28,420 nt of DNA from DASRUP01 sp036397395 (GTDB lineage Bacteria; Patescibacteriota; Minisyncoccia; Minisyncoccales; UBA10102): the NCBI GenBank assembly GCA_036397395.1, contig DASWIZ010000029.1:1-28420 (forward strand), written 5' to 3'. Positions 21,032-27,540 of the stretch are shown here, one piece after another. How positions within the stretch are numbered: position 1 is the first letter of the stretch; every line of letters begins with the position of its first letter. Both the position numbers and the translations under genes were made by a program. The notes under the pieces are model-generated. The model made no database searches. It worked only from the letters and a program-made list of their open reading frames with translations, and was not told where the DNA came from.

Positions 21032-21405
21032 GAATATAGGTGTTGCGTATGGTTAATATATTCTTGCGCCTTATCTCTACTGTTATATTCTTTGTAAAAC
21101 TCGAACTTTTGATCGGGGTAACGGCCTACGATATGGAAGTTTGAAATAATATCAAAAAGCTCTTGCTGTTCCTCACTCATAGGAATCTCTGCAATTTCTG
21201 CGAGTCGCCGGAGGTCATGAATGAATGGCGCTTCTTTTCCGGTATGCTTCATTACGGTTGCCTTCAGAATTTTCTCCAAACACAAATGGCACAAAACCAA
21301 ACTATGTGAATAATACTTCTGCCCAAACAAAACCTTCGCCACTTCAAAGTCTTTTTCTGAACTTTCTCGCCACCACTCAATTTGTTTCTGGAACGCCTCG
21401 GTCAT
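21001..21405 (-). CDS. HEPN domain protein (toxin of HEPN-MNT pair)
   Basis: The 134-residue all-helical protein starts with WWRESSEKDFEVAKVLF and continues with YSHSLVLCHLCLEKILKATV, HTGKEAPFIHDLRRLAEIAEI, and FHIVGRYPDQKF. These are the HEPN features of MNT-paired toxins, with the RY motif in GRYPD. HEPN toxins of this class are ribonucleases. I chose ATG 21405 because a promoter lies 9 nt upstream and the HEPN fold begins there; a longer frame upstream runs into the nuclease gene. Confidence 0.85.
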   Translation of the reverse strand: MTEAFQKQIEWWRESSEKDFEVAKVLFGQKYYSHSLVLCHLCLEKILKATVMKHTGKEAPFIHDLRRLAEIAEIPMSEEQQELFDIISNFHIVGRYPDQKFEFYKEYNSRDKAQEYINHTQHLYSWLQKEFQKK

Positions 21406-21414
21406 CTTACTTTC

Positions 21415-21443
21415 AGTATACCAAAGAAAAGAGTAGAAATCAA
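21415..21443 (-). promoter_or_regulatory. Promoter of the HEPN-MNT-UMP kinase operon (TTGATT-17-TATACT)
   Basis: -35 TTGATT at 21438-21443 and -10 TATACT at 21415-21420. The TGA stop of the upstream PD-(D/E)XK gene lies inside the -35. The ATG follows the -10 by 9 nt, predicting an almost leaderless mRNA. Confidence 0.75.
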
Positions 21444-22300
21444 CGCCTTTTTCGAGGAGCGTATTTGGCCATGAAGGCGGCGAAGCCGAGTTTTTTGAGT
21501 TGCTGGTGTTCCTTGTAATACGGACACCAATCTTTTGAACATATCCAGGATTCCGCGGGATGCAGGCAGTAAAACACGTTATTGTGTATGGCATTCATTA
21601 TATTTGAAATGTTTCTTAAAACAGACTGCTTGTCTATAAACGGGCGCACCACTTTAAAACGCACAATGCGCGGGTTGGTTTTGGAAACCACAATATAGTC
21701 TTTGGAAATTCCTTTGGGCGCCTTTCCGGTAATGGTTTGGTACCCAATTTGGTAAATGGCAATTTGGGCGTCGGCCCGAATATCCTGCTTGTTGGGCGTA
21801 ACTTTGCTGGTTTTTAATTCGTGAATAACCCCGCTTTTGTCGGTAAGGTCTATTCTGCCTCCTACCGTTAGCCCCGGTTCTACGGCAAACTCAAACGCTT
21901 GTTCTATTAAATCGGGCTTAATATACGGGTTTAACTGCTTAAAATACACTTCCAAACCTTTTAGGCTGGCTTCCACCATATCCGGTACGTTTACATGCTT
22001 TTCTTTGGAAAGGTACTCGCGCGTTAAAAACGGCCGAGCTTCCGCAAGCTCTTGCTGGTAATCTTCCATGGCGTTTTTAAACGAAGCCACAAAAAACTCT
22101 TTTGCTTCAGGCAGCGAAATGCCCTTTCCGTCTTTTTTCTTTTCTTCAAAGTGGTACTGCAGGGTTTCGTGCAGGGCAAAACCGCGCTTAAACAATTTGC
22201 GCGGCTGGCGCCTAATTCCCAGCTTGTAACGAAACAGCCAGTGCTCCGGGCACCTAATATACGTCATTAATTGCGAAAAACTCACCTGTTGGCTTCGCAT
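21440..22300 (-). CDS. PD-(D/E)XK nuclease, RecB/Cas4-like, first of two
   Basis: The 286-residue protein has the PD-(D/E)XK set: Gly-x-x-x-His44 in RGFALHETL, Asp151 in GGRIDLTD, Glu161-x-Lys163 in IHELKTSK, and Gln179/Tyr183 in AQIAIYQ. One Cys (17, in YIRCPEHW) plus three late ones (245, 254, 259) match the spacing style of Fe-S-binding Cas4/AddB nucleases. Such enzymes cut or trim DNA ends in repair or defence. No cas genes are nearby, so a Cas4 role is not supported. Confidence 0.88.
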   Translation of the reverse strand: MRSQQVSFSQLMTYIRCPEHWLFRYKLGIRRQPRKLFKRGFALHETLQYHFEEKKKDGKGISLPEAKEFFVASFKNAMEDYQQELAEARPFLTREYLSKEKHVNVPDMVEASLKGLEVYFKQLNPYIKPDLIEQAFEFAVEPGLTVGGRIDLTDKSGVIHELKTSKVTPNKQDIRADAQIAIYQIGYQTITGKAPKGISKDYIVVSKTNPRIVRFKVVRPFIDKQSVLRNISNIMNAIHNNVFYCLHPAESWICSKDWCPYYKEHQQLKKLGFAAFMAKYAPRKRR

Positions 22301-22318
22301 ATAGGTTTACTTTACACC

Positions 22319-22348
22319 AAAAACCCCGCCTTTTACAGCGGGATTTTT
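22319..22348. terminator. Bidirectional terminator between the coiled-coil and nuclease genes
   Basis: CCCGC and GCGGG arms around TGTAAAAG, with T5 runs on both sides. On the minus strand it terminates the coiled-coil gene. Confidence 0.85.
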
Positions 22349-22359
22349 ATCCTCAAGAC

Positions 22360-22581
22360 TTATTTCATTGCCAGGGCATTGCGCACTTCTTTCATTTCAT
22401 TCTCCAACCGCTCAATCCGCCGGCGGTGCTCTTCAAGCAAAAATTTCTCGATACGATCGAGCCGTTCTTCAACCTTATTAAAGTGTTCGTTCACTTCTTT
22501 AGCTTTCGCGGTTTCTTCAAACCCTTTTGCAACCATCCGCGCCAGCTGGTCAATTGTTACGTTGTCTCCGTTAGTTTCCAT
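22360..22581 (-). CDS. Small coiled-coil protein
   Basis: The 73-residue protein is almost one long heptad-patterned helix (EVNEHFNKVEERLDRIEKFL then EEHRRRIERLENEMKEV) after a short N-terminal segment with TIDQLARMVAKGFEET. Proteins of this shape are frequent and unnamed in Parcubacteria; they likely oligomerise. It has its own near-perfect promoter and a terminator, so it is a monocistronic gene placed between two PD-(D/E)XK nuclease genes. Confidence 0.75.
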   Translation of the reverse strand: METNGDNVTIDQLARMVAKGFEETAKAKEVNEHFNKVEERLDRIEKFLLEEHRRRIERLENEMKEVRNALAMK

Positions 22582-22590
22582 ACTATATTT

Positions 22591-22618
22591 ATTATAGGCC
22601 GATGAAATACACTGTCAA
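22591..22618 (-). promoter_or_regulatory. Promoter of the coiled-coil gene (TTGACA-16-TATAAT)
   Basis: -35 TTGACA at 22613-22618, -10 TATAAT at 22591-22596, then 9 nt and the ATG. The -35 starts 1 nt after the stop of the second nuclease gene. Confidence 0.8.
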
Positions 22619-22619
22619 A

Positions 22620-23405
22620 TTATTCTGTTTGGGTGGCGTTGGGGAAAGCGGATAATACGTCTTGCACGGATTTGCGATACAGGCAAAAGTCGCAATCTGC
22701 GCCGGCCGCAGGAAGCTTGTCGGATACTAAAACTTTTTTGGCGTCCAGCAACGCCTGTTCCACCCAGGAATCGTCGCCTTCGTAAGGAATAATTTTAACG
22801 TCAAACTCCAAGCGGCCATCAAACGCCTCAAGGTCGGTTTTGCCGTTTACATACACGAAATACCCGATTTTTGAAACATCAAAACCGTTTTTCCGGAACA
22901 ACCACTGGTAAATTTCCATTTGCCGCTTGTAGCCAATTTGCCAGTCGGCGTCCAGGCTTACTTCGCCGTTTTTGCTGGTGGCTTTATAATCCACAATATG
23001 CAGCTGCCCGTTTTTGTTTTGCCATACGTCGTCTATGCCGCCCCGTAAAATAAGGTTTGTCGGCTCGTGAAAAAACTTGATCCCATGCCGCAGCGCGTCG
23101 CGCCATTCATTAATTTTTTCGTGTTCAAAAGGCACGGCGTCTATGCCGTATGTTTCCATAAGCGGATGCTGGGATTGCTTGAAACGGTGCGCGTCGAACT
23201 CTTTTTTTAACAGCGTGTCCACCGCGCTGTTTAAGCTAAACGGATATCCGGGCGGCTGGCCAACGCCCAGCCTTTGGTCAAGGTAAAAACACCTGGGGCA
23301 GTTTAAAAACAAGTCCAGTTTGCTCCGGCTAAACGTAAAGGGGTCTGGTGAGTCTGGGTTAAATAAACCCCGAGCACCCCGTTTTCCGTTGTAATATTTA
23401 CTCAT
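22620..23405 (-). CDS. PD-(D/E)XK nuclease, RecB/Cas4-like, second of two
   Basis: The 261-residue protein shows the same fold as its neighbour at 21440-22300: Asp125 in GGIDDVW, Asp139-x-Lys141 in VDYKATSK and Gln162 in QMEIYQW. It has four Cys placed for a cluster: Cys36 and Cys39 (NCPRCF), Cys238 and Cys241 (CDFC). Identity to the other copy is low outside the motifs, so the duplication is old or they were gathered separately. It lies 7 nt upstream of... its stop is followed directly by the coiled-coil promoter, and its ATG is 7 nt after the YjbQ stop. Confidence 0.85.
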   Translation of the reverse strand: MSKYYNGKRGARGLFNPDSPDPFTFSRSKLDLFLNCPRCFYLDQRLGVGQPPGYPFSLNSAVDTLLKKEFDAHRFKQSQHPLMETYGIDAVPFEHEKINEWRDALRHGIKFFHEPTNLILRGGIDDVWQNKNGQLHIVDYKATSKNGEVSLDADWQIGYKRQMEIYQWLFRKNGFDVSKIGYFVYVNGKTDLEAFDGRLEFDVKIIPYEGDDSWVEQALLDAKKVLVSDKLPAAGADCDFCLYRKSVQDVLSAFPNATQTE

Positions 23406-23412
23406 TGCTTTT

Positions 23413-23814
23413 CTACTCTAACACATTCGAGAACGAAATCACAACGTTGCGCTCTCTTGGCCCTCCCAGTTCCACCAAAATAATTTTTTGCCACGCCCCA
23501 AGCATTAGCTCCCCTTTCTCGATGGGCACGCACAAGCTGGGCCCCAAAATAGTTGCCATAATATGGTCTTTTACGTGGCTCGGGTTGTGCCGGTGGCGGT
23601 ATTGCAGCCTGGGAATTAACGCTTCAAACGCGTCCAAAAAGTCATCGGCCGTGCCCGGGTCCAGGTCTGCCGTGGTTAAGGCCGCCGTGGTATGCAGAAC
23701 AAACAAATGGCACACGCCGTCTTCTATTTTTAGCCGCGGCACCAGGCGCTGCACCTGGGGCGTAATGTCAATAATCTGCCTTTCTTTTGTTGTCTTGATA
23801 ACAATCTCCTGCAT
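23413..23814 (-). CDS. YjbQ family protein (UPF0047)
   Basis: The 133-residue protein fits YjbQ: CHLFVLHTTAALTTADLDPG, then a His-rich centre (RHRHNPSHVKDHIMATILG) and the closing LGAWQKIILVELGGPRERNV. Members form trimers with a metal-like site and some show weak thiamine-phosphate synthase activity; the true role is unclear. Starts 6 nt after the DUF296 stop. Confidence 0.92.
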   Translation of the reverse strand: MQEIVIKTTKERQIIDITPQVQRLVPRLKIEDGVCHLFVLHTTAALTTADLDPGTADDFLDAFEALIPRLQYRHRHNPSHVKDHIMATILGPSLCVPIEKGELMLGAWQKIILVELGGPRERNVVISFSNVLE

Positions 23815-23820
23815 TAATGT

Positions 23821-24252
23821 TTATTTCATTAAATTTAGGCCGGTTTCTTCGTCGTAGGATTTTTCGATATGGCCGTCGAGCTTTTCCAAAACGATTTCGC
23901 AAGCTCCGCCCACCACGAGCTTTGCCACGTGCCCGCCAACCATTTGCATGTGCCGGTTGGAAAAACTGCCGTGCGCATGCACGATTACTTCATCGCCCTC
24001 CGCCAGCTGGCGGACCGCGATGTTACCGAGCAAGCTGACTATTTCGAGTTTTTCGTTGAAGTTCTGCCATGTATACTCTTTGGCGTCCACATCATACCAG
24101 CCAAACTTGAGCTCTTTTGCCGCCCCAATCGCAAAAAAGCTTCCGGCTTCTATCTTGTTTTCTTTGCAAAACTCCTGCAACTCGCCAATCACCTCCTCCC
24201 CCACGCCTGCCTTCACCACATATGTATTTTTATCCTGTAAAATCAGTTTCAT
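23821..24252 (-). CDS. DUF296/PPC domain protein
   Basis: The 143-residue protein has the PPC domain pattern: VGEEVIGELQEFCKENKIEAG, SFFAIGAAKELKFGWYD, LLGNIAV, HAHGSF and VGGHV with the conserved His residues, ending in a beta strand with GACEIVLEKLDG. PPC proteins are trimers with a possible metal site; in plants the domain is joined to AT-hooks, here it stands alone. It pairs with yjbQ (6-nt gap). Upstream lies a short repeat tract. Confidence 0.9.
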   Translation of the reverse strand: MKLILQDKNTYVVKAGVGEEVIGELQEFCKENKIEAGSFFAIGAAKELKFGWYDVDAKEYTWQNFNEKLEIVSLLGNIAVRQLAEGDEVIVHAHGSFSNRHMQMVGGHVAKLVVGGACEIVLEKLDGHIEKSYDEETGLNLMK

Positions 24253-24291
24253 AGTCCTACGAATTACGAATTTAGTACGAATATACGAACT
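24253..24291. repeat. Short repeat tract (TTCGTA units)
   Basis: On the minus strand TTCGTA or ATTCGTA occurs four times directly after the TAG stop of the 134-residue membrane gene and before the DUF296 ATG. It resembles the repeat arrays in the atp operon and holds no gene. Confidence 0.6.
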
Positions 24292-24694
24292 ACATAAAGT
24301 ACACTACAATCATTAAAACAAAAGCCAAAATCCACATCACGAAACCTACCAAATAAATAGTCAACACTCTTCGGGCTCTTTCTCGCAGTCGGCAAATTTC
24401 TCTATCTTCTATTTTACATTCGCGGCTTAGGAAGAACTTCGTCTGCCGCCAAGAATCAGCGGGCCACATAGGAAATCCAAATAATGTATTCGGCATGCCT
24501 AAGGATTTAAACTGTCTGGGTTCTAAGAGCGTTTTGTAAAGTTCTGGATACCTTTGCCTAAATAGTTTAAGAATTCTTCTTTGAATGGAGATAAGTTTAA
24601 GGTAAGGAACCCCCAAACCTAGTATCCCAAGGAAAAGTCCTATAAACCAGATCAGAAAAGGGGTTGTTACCGGTATTTCAGTTCCAGTGTACAT
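24290..24694 (-). CDS. Hypothetical two-TM membrane protein
   Basis: The 134-residue protein has membrane helices near residues 12-32 and 110-133, with a basic, Arg-rich middle (RRILKLFRQRYPELYKTLL and REICRLRERARR). No family recognised. It lies 17 nt downstream of another membrane protein gene and is probably cotranscribed with it. The two are not obviously related in sequence. Confidence 0.65.
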   Translation of the reverse strand: MYTGTEIPVTTPFLIWFIGLFLGILGLGVPYLKLISIQRRILKLFRQRYPELYKTLLEPRQFKSLGMPNTLFGFPMWPADSWRQTKFFLSRECKIEDREICRLRERARRVLTIYLVGFVMWILAFVLMIVVYFM

Positions 24695-24711
24695 AGATTG
24701 TTAGCCCAATT

Positions 24712-25146
24712 TCATTTGTAATGCCGCGCATAAAACTTTTTATATTGCGGGATCAAAAGTTTCCAAATAAGCAGAAACACCGCTCCAAGAGTCCAAAGAA
24801 AGATATGCTGGTCGAGTTCTATCGGCTTATCGTATAAGTAAAACCGAGCGATTTCGCCTAGCGATAAAAGCGGCATCCCAAAGCCAACCAATGCCGATAT
24901 GATAACAAACCAATAAAAAATGATCCACGAGCCAAGTATACGTTGAGCTATATACAACAGCCCGATACTTAAAATAATGACCGCCGCTTCTCTTTCCCAC
25001 AACACTTGAGCGTCATCAAAAAATAGAAAACGCGCAACACTGATACCAATCGAAAACAGTACCAGCATTCCTGTAGCCGCCAGTCCCCAGAAGAAAAAGT
25101 CCTTCGTTTCTGCTTTTTCGTTTTTGCTAATGTTTAACCACCTCAT
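24712..25146 (-). CDS. Hypothetical four-TM membrane protein
   Basis: The 144-residue protein has membrane helices near residues 17-42, 53-70, 73-95 and 114-132 and a basic C-terminus (PQYKKFYARHYK). No family recognised. Its start region carries the promoter-leader module with the GTCCGGCCGGAC palindrome that is also found before the endonuclease III gene. Confidence 0.7.
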   Translation of the reverse strand: MRWLNISKNEKAETKDFFFWGLAATGMLVLFSIGISVARFLFFDDAQVLWEREAAVIILSIGLLYIAQRILGSWIIFYWFVIISALVGFGMPLLSLGEIARFYLYDKPIELDQHIFLWTLGAVFLLIWKLLIPQYKKFYARHYK

Positions 25147-25181
25147 GATACAATCTGTCCGGCCGGACGGATTACATTATA
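25144..25181 (-). promoter_or_regulatory. Promoter-leader module with GTCCGGCCGGAC palindrome, copy B
   Basis: TATAAT (25176-25181), 7 nt, the 12-nt palindrome (25157-25168), 10 nt ending in TATC, then ATG. Spacing is identical to the copy before endonuclease III. The palindrome sits where transcription should begin. No ribosome site is visible. Confidence 0.75.
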
Positions 25182-25188
25182 TACTCAT

Positions 25189-25254
25189 TTACGGGACGAG
25201 GCGTTTGATTTCTTTTATTTTATCAAAATCGCGGTCAAAGCTGTAGATTTTAAT
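25189..25254 (-). pseudogene. 3' remnant of a PIN-domain gene
   Basis: In the gap after the 180-residue membrane gene, a minus-strand frame reads IKIYSFDRDFDKIKEIKRLV and ends at TAA. This is the usual C-terminus of VapC-like PIN toxins (final strand with S/TxDxDF and KRL). Upstream the frame runs into the membrane protein gene in another frame, so only about 20 codons survive. It suggests loss of a toxin-antitoxin pair. Confidence 0.65.
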
Positions 25255-25792
25255 CCAAACCTTTTCGAGCAACCTCTTTCGCCTCCTGCTCAAGCGCGTA
25301 TTCCACCTCATCTCCCTTAAATGTTTTGTTTTTGGCGTATTTCCGCCCTGCTCCATAAAACTTGTCGGCCAAAGAAGGACGGGAAAATATTTCTTTCACC
25401 GAAGGCCGCGTGAAGAAGATTATTATAAATATAGCATAGAACAACAGAAAAATTCCGAAAAGTCCATAAGTGCTGCTCAATTGCCCCTTCATAATCTCGA
25501 ACCCTTCGGCAAGGCCAAAAATAGCAAACTGACTTACAGTGATACCCACCCAAAGAATCAGTAGTAAAAATCCGTGGACAAATATTTTTAAGGGGCGAAC
25601 CAGGGGCCATAATTTAATCAAACCGAACCCGATAAACAAATACGTAAATGACAGCACAAGAACTCTAATCAACACTCCAAGTGTAATGGCCTCGGCATTG
25701 AAAAATAGAGATGAAATGTTCGCCAGCCCAAAGCCGATATCAACAACTCCAAGAAACCGAACCGCCAACACAATTTTTTGTTTTTTACTCAT
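25250..25792 (-). CDS. Hypothetical four-TM membrane protein
   Basis: The 180-residue protein has hydrophobic segments near residues 9-30, 38-60, 73-95 and 113-133, then a charged cytoplasmic tail of about 45 residues (KFYGAGRKYAKNKTFKGDE). No family recognised. Its start overlaps the end of the DUF763 gene by 8 nt, and its last bases overlap the PIN remnant, so it may have recombined into a former PIN locus. Confidence 0.7.
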   Translation of the reverse strand: MSKKQKIVLAVRFLGVVDIGFGLANISSLFFNAEAITLGVLIRVLVLSFTYLFIGFGLIKLWPLVRPLKIFVHGFLLLILWVGITVSQFAIFGLAEGFEIMKGQLSSTYGLFGIFLLFYAIFIIIFFTRPSVKEIFSRPSLADKFYGAGRKYAKNKTFKGDEVEYALEQEAKEVARKGLD

Positions 25793-26942
25793 AGCTATTT
25801 GATAGTTTGCGTAACACCTTATCTTTTGCAGCTGGCGTTAATCGCGTGCGGCGGACGGCGCGTTGGAGCGTGGCAATCGTTTGGTCGTAGGTATCGCGAT
25901 CTACCGGATAGGGCGTGGCGTCTTTGCCGCCGTGGGCAAAGCTGTAGCGCGCAGGGTCGTCGTACGAGGGCTGGGCTCCGTAGATAATCTCTGCCACAAG
26001 CGATAAAGCCCGTATGGTTTTTGGCCCAACTCCCGGGCTTACCAGCAGCTTCTCATAGGTATTCGGCTGTTCATACGACACTTTTGCCAAGATTTTCTCT
26101 AAATACTTGCTTTTGGAAAAATCTTCCATTTCCACGCCATGGTGTTTAAACTCTACGCCGTCGAACGCAGCCACCTTAAGCGTATCCCCGTCTTTCTTAA
26201 ACGTAGCAGTTTTGGAAACCGGCGTATAGTGCTTTCGCAATAGCTGGATGTCTTTTATTAAGGTATCGTAGCTGCCCTGCACCATTTCGGTTGAAACTTG
26301 CCGTGTTTTTGCGCTGTCTTTGGAAACCAGGTTCATTACCCGCTTGCCAAATACCTGCGAAGAAATACCGGAATGGGGTTCCTCCACCAAATCTTTTGCG
26401 TTTTCTGAAAACCAATGGTAACGCCTTGCCGTTTGGTTGTCTTTATTCATTCCCTGCTGCACCACGGTCCACGCCCCGTTTCTGCTAAAAAAGAACGAAT
26501 GGTGGTACAGCTGATACCCGTCTTGCACCAAAGCGGAATCCACTTTTGCCGCCATTTTTGAATTATACTCCAAGTTCCCCACATATTCCGGAGTAAGGCT
26601 AAGCCTTACTCCCCAATCGTGAATTTGCTCTGGCGTTTTGCGCGAGGTTTTGCCTTTGCCCCCGGCGATAAACACGCCCCACTCGCGCTCCTGGCCGCGA
26701 ATTGCTTCCTTGAGAGCCGCCGTAAGAATGGTGGTTAAGCCCGAGGCATTCCAGTCAAAAGCCAGCACCGTGCCCAGGCTTTGAAACCAAACCGGGTCTG
26801 CTATGCGCTTTATGTACTCGTCTGGCCCGTATTCTTCAATTAAAACGCGGGTCATTTCGCGGCCCAGTTTTACCATGCGCTCAAACAGCCACGGCGGGCA
26901 CCGCCCCGTATCCAGCGTCATTGTCGCCACTCCTCGATACAT
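25785..26942 (-). CDS. DUF763 protein with helix-hairpin-helix
   Basis: The 385-residue protein matches DUF763: N-terminal MYRGVATMTLDTGRCPPWLF, the aromatic segment GYQLYHHSFFFSRNGAWTVVQQGM, and a helix-hairpin-helix near residue 300 (LVSPGVGPKTIRALSLV), followed by the conserved DPARYSFAHGGKDATPYPV. The family is shared with archaea and hyperthermophiles; a nucleic-acid function is suspected from the HhH, but none is proven. The ATG is 6 nt after an extended -10 box. Confidence 0.92.
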   Translation of the reverse strand: MYRGVATMTLDTGRCPPWLFERMVKLGREMTRVLIEEYGPDEYIKRIADPVWFQSLGTVLAFDWNASGLTTILTAALKEAIRGQEREWGVFIAGGKGKTSRKTPEQIHDWGVRLSLTPEYVGNLEYNSKMAAKVDSALVQDGYQLYHHSFFFSRNGAWTVVQQGMNKDNQTARRYHWFSENAKDLVEEPHSGISSQVFGKRVMNLVSKDSAKTRQVSTEMVQGSYDTLIKDIQLLRKHYTPVSKTATFKKDGDTLKVAAFDGVEFKHHGVEMEDFSKSKYLEKILAKVSYEQPNTYEKLLVSPGVGPKTIRALSLVAEIIYGAQPSYDDPARYSFAHGGKDATPYPVDRDTYDQTIATLQRAVRRTRLTPAAKDKVLRKLSNSYE

Positions 26943-26948
26943 ACCTTT

Positions 26949-26957
26949 ATTATATCA
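26949..26957 (-). promoter_or_regulatory. Extended -10 promoter of the DUF763 gene
   Basis: TGATATAAT on the minus strand, then AAAGGT and ATG. TTCGCT lies at the -35 position. Transcription would begin at the start codon. Confidence 0.65.
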
Positions 26958-26977
26958 AAATTCCTCCCCGCAGCGAA

Positions 26978-27013
26978 GGTACGTAAGTCAGGCGATCGCT
27001 TGATTTAGGTACC
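26978..27013. repeat. 36-nt inverted repeat
   Basis: GGTAC...GTACC arms continue inward to a central GCGATCGC; 15 of 18 positions pair, and two of the others become G-U pairs in RNA. It is the largest of several palindromes in the gap 26958-27099. Confidence 0.7.
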
Positions 27014-27060
27014 TCGACGACATGTCGCTTGTACGTCTGATTGGGCTTACAAGGAACCTA

Positions 27061-27096
27061 TGTCGTTTTAAACTCCGATCGTACCGTAAAACGACA
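27061..27096. repeat. Stem-loop TGTCGTTTTA/TAAAACGACA
   Basis: Ten-bp arms with a 16-nt loop that contains CGATCG. It directly follows the pterin dehydratase stop on the minus strand, without a T-run. Confidence 0.65.
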
Positions 27097-27099
27097 CAC

Positions 27100-27537
27100 T
27101 TAAAACAGTTTTTGCCACAAGAGGAGGGCGATTAATGCGATGATTAATACAATGAGGACTTTTATGGTAACAAGTTTTTTGACGACGACTTTCTCCACTT
27201 TCTCTTCCCAGTTATGGAGCAAATCAATTTTGCTGGCCATGATAAAGTCGTTTTCCGAGAGGCCGCCGATCGCATGGGTGGTAAGCTGAAACGTTACTTT
27301 GCGGTAGCGGATAATAATATCTGGGTGGTGCCCCTCGCGCTCTGCGAGACTAGCCACCTGGTTTACAAAACTGATTCCTTCCATAAATGTTTTAAACTTA
27401 AACGTCTTGGCAATAAGCTTGTCGTCTTTCACCTCCCAGCCTTCCACGTCTTTCACCAACTCCTGTATTTTGTCGTGCTCAAGCGGCGGGGTGTCGCTTT
27501 CGCACGGCACGCACTTTTTTACAGCCAAATTCGCCAT
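27100..27537 (-). CDS. Pterin-4a-carbinolamine dehydratase with C-terminal TM helix
   Basis: The first 115 residues are a typical pterin carbinolamine dehydratase: KKCVPCESDTPPL at the start, GWEVKDDKLIAKTF, and the active-site run Gly69-His70-His71-Pro72-Asp73 with His88 (TTHAIGGLSENDF). The enzyme dehydrates 4a-hydroxy-tetrahydropterin; in bacteria lacking aromatic hydroxylases it may act in molybdopterin or other roles. Residues about 122-141 form a membrane helix (VLIVLIIALIALLL), unusual for this soluble family. An extended -10 (TGATATACT) ends 5 nt before the ATG. Confidence 0.92.
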   Translation of the reverse strand: MANLAVKKCVPCESDTPPLEHDKIQELVKDVEGWEVKDDKLIAKTFKFKTFMEGISFVNQVASLAEREGHHPDIIIRYRKVTFQLTTHAIGGLSENDFIMASKIDLLHNWEEKVEKVVVKKLVTIKVLIVLIIALIALLLWQKLF

Positions 27538-27540
27538 ACT

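Noticed and set aside
21406..21594. Longer HEPN start upstream of 21405
   Set aside because: The extension overlaps the nuclease gene and the promoter TTGATT-17-TATACT, and its sequence is not HEPN-like.
21440..22300. Cas4 and a CRISPR adaptation locus
   Set aside because: The nuclease is Cas4-like in motifs only; no cas1, cas2 or repeat-spacer array is present in the window.
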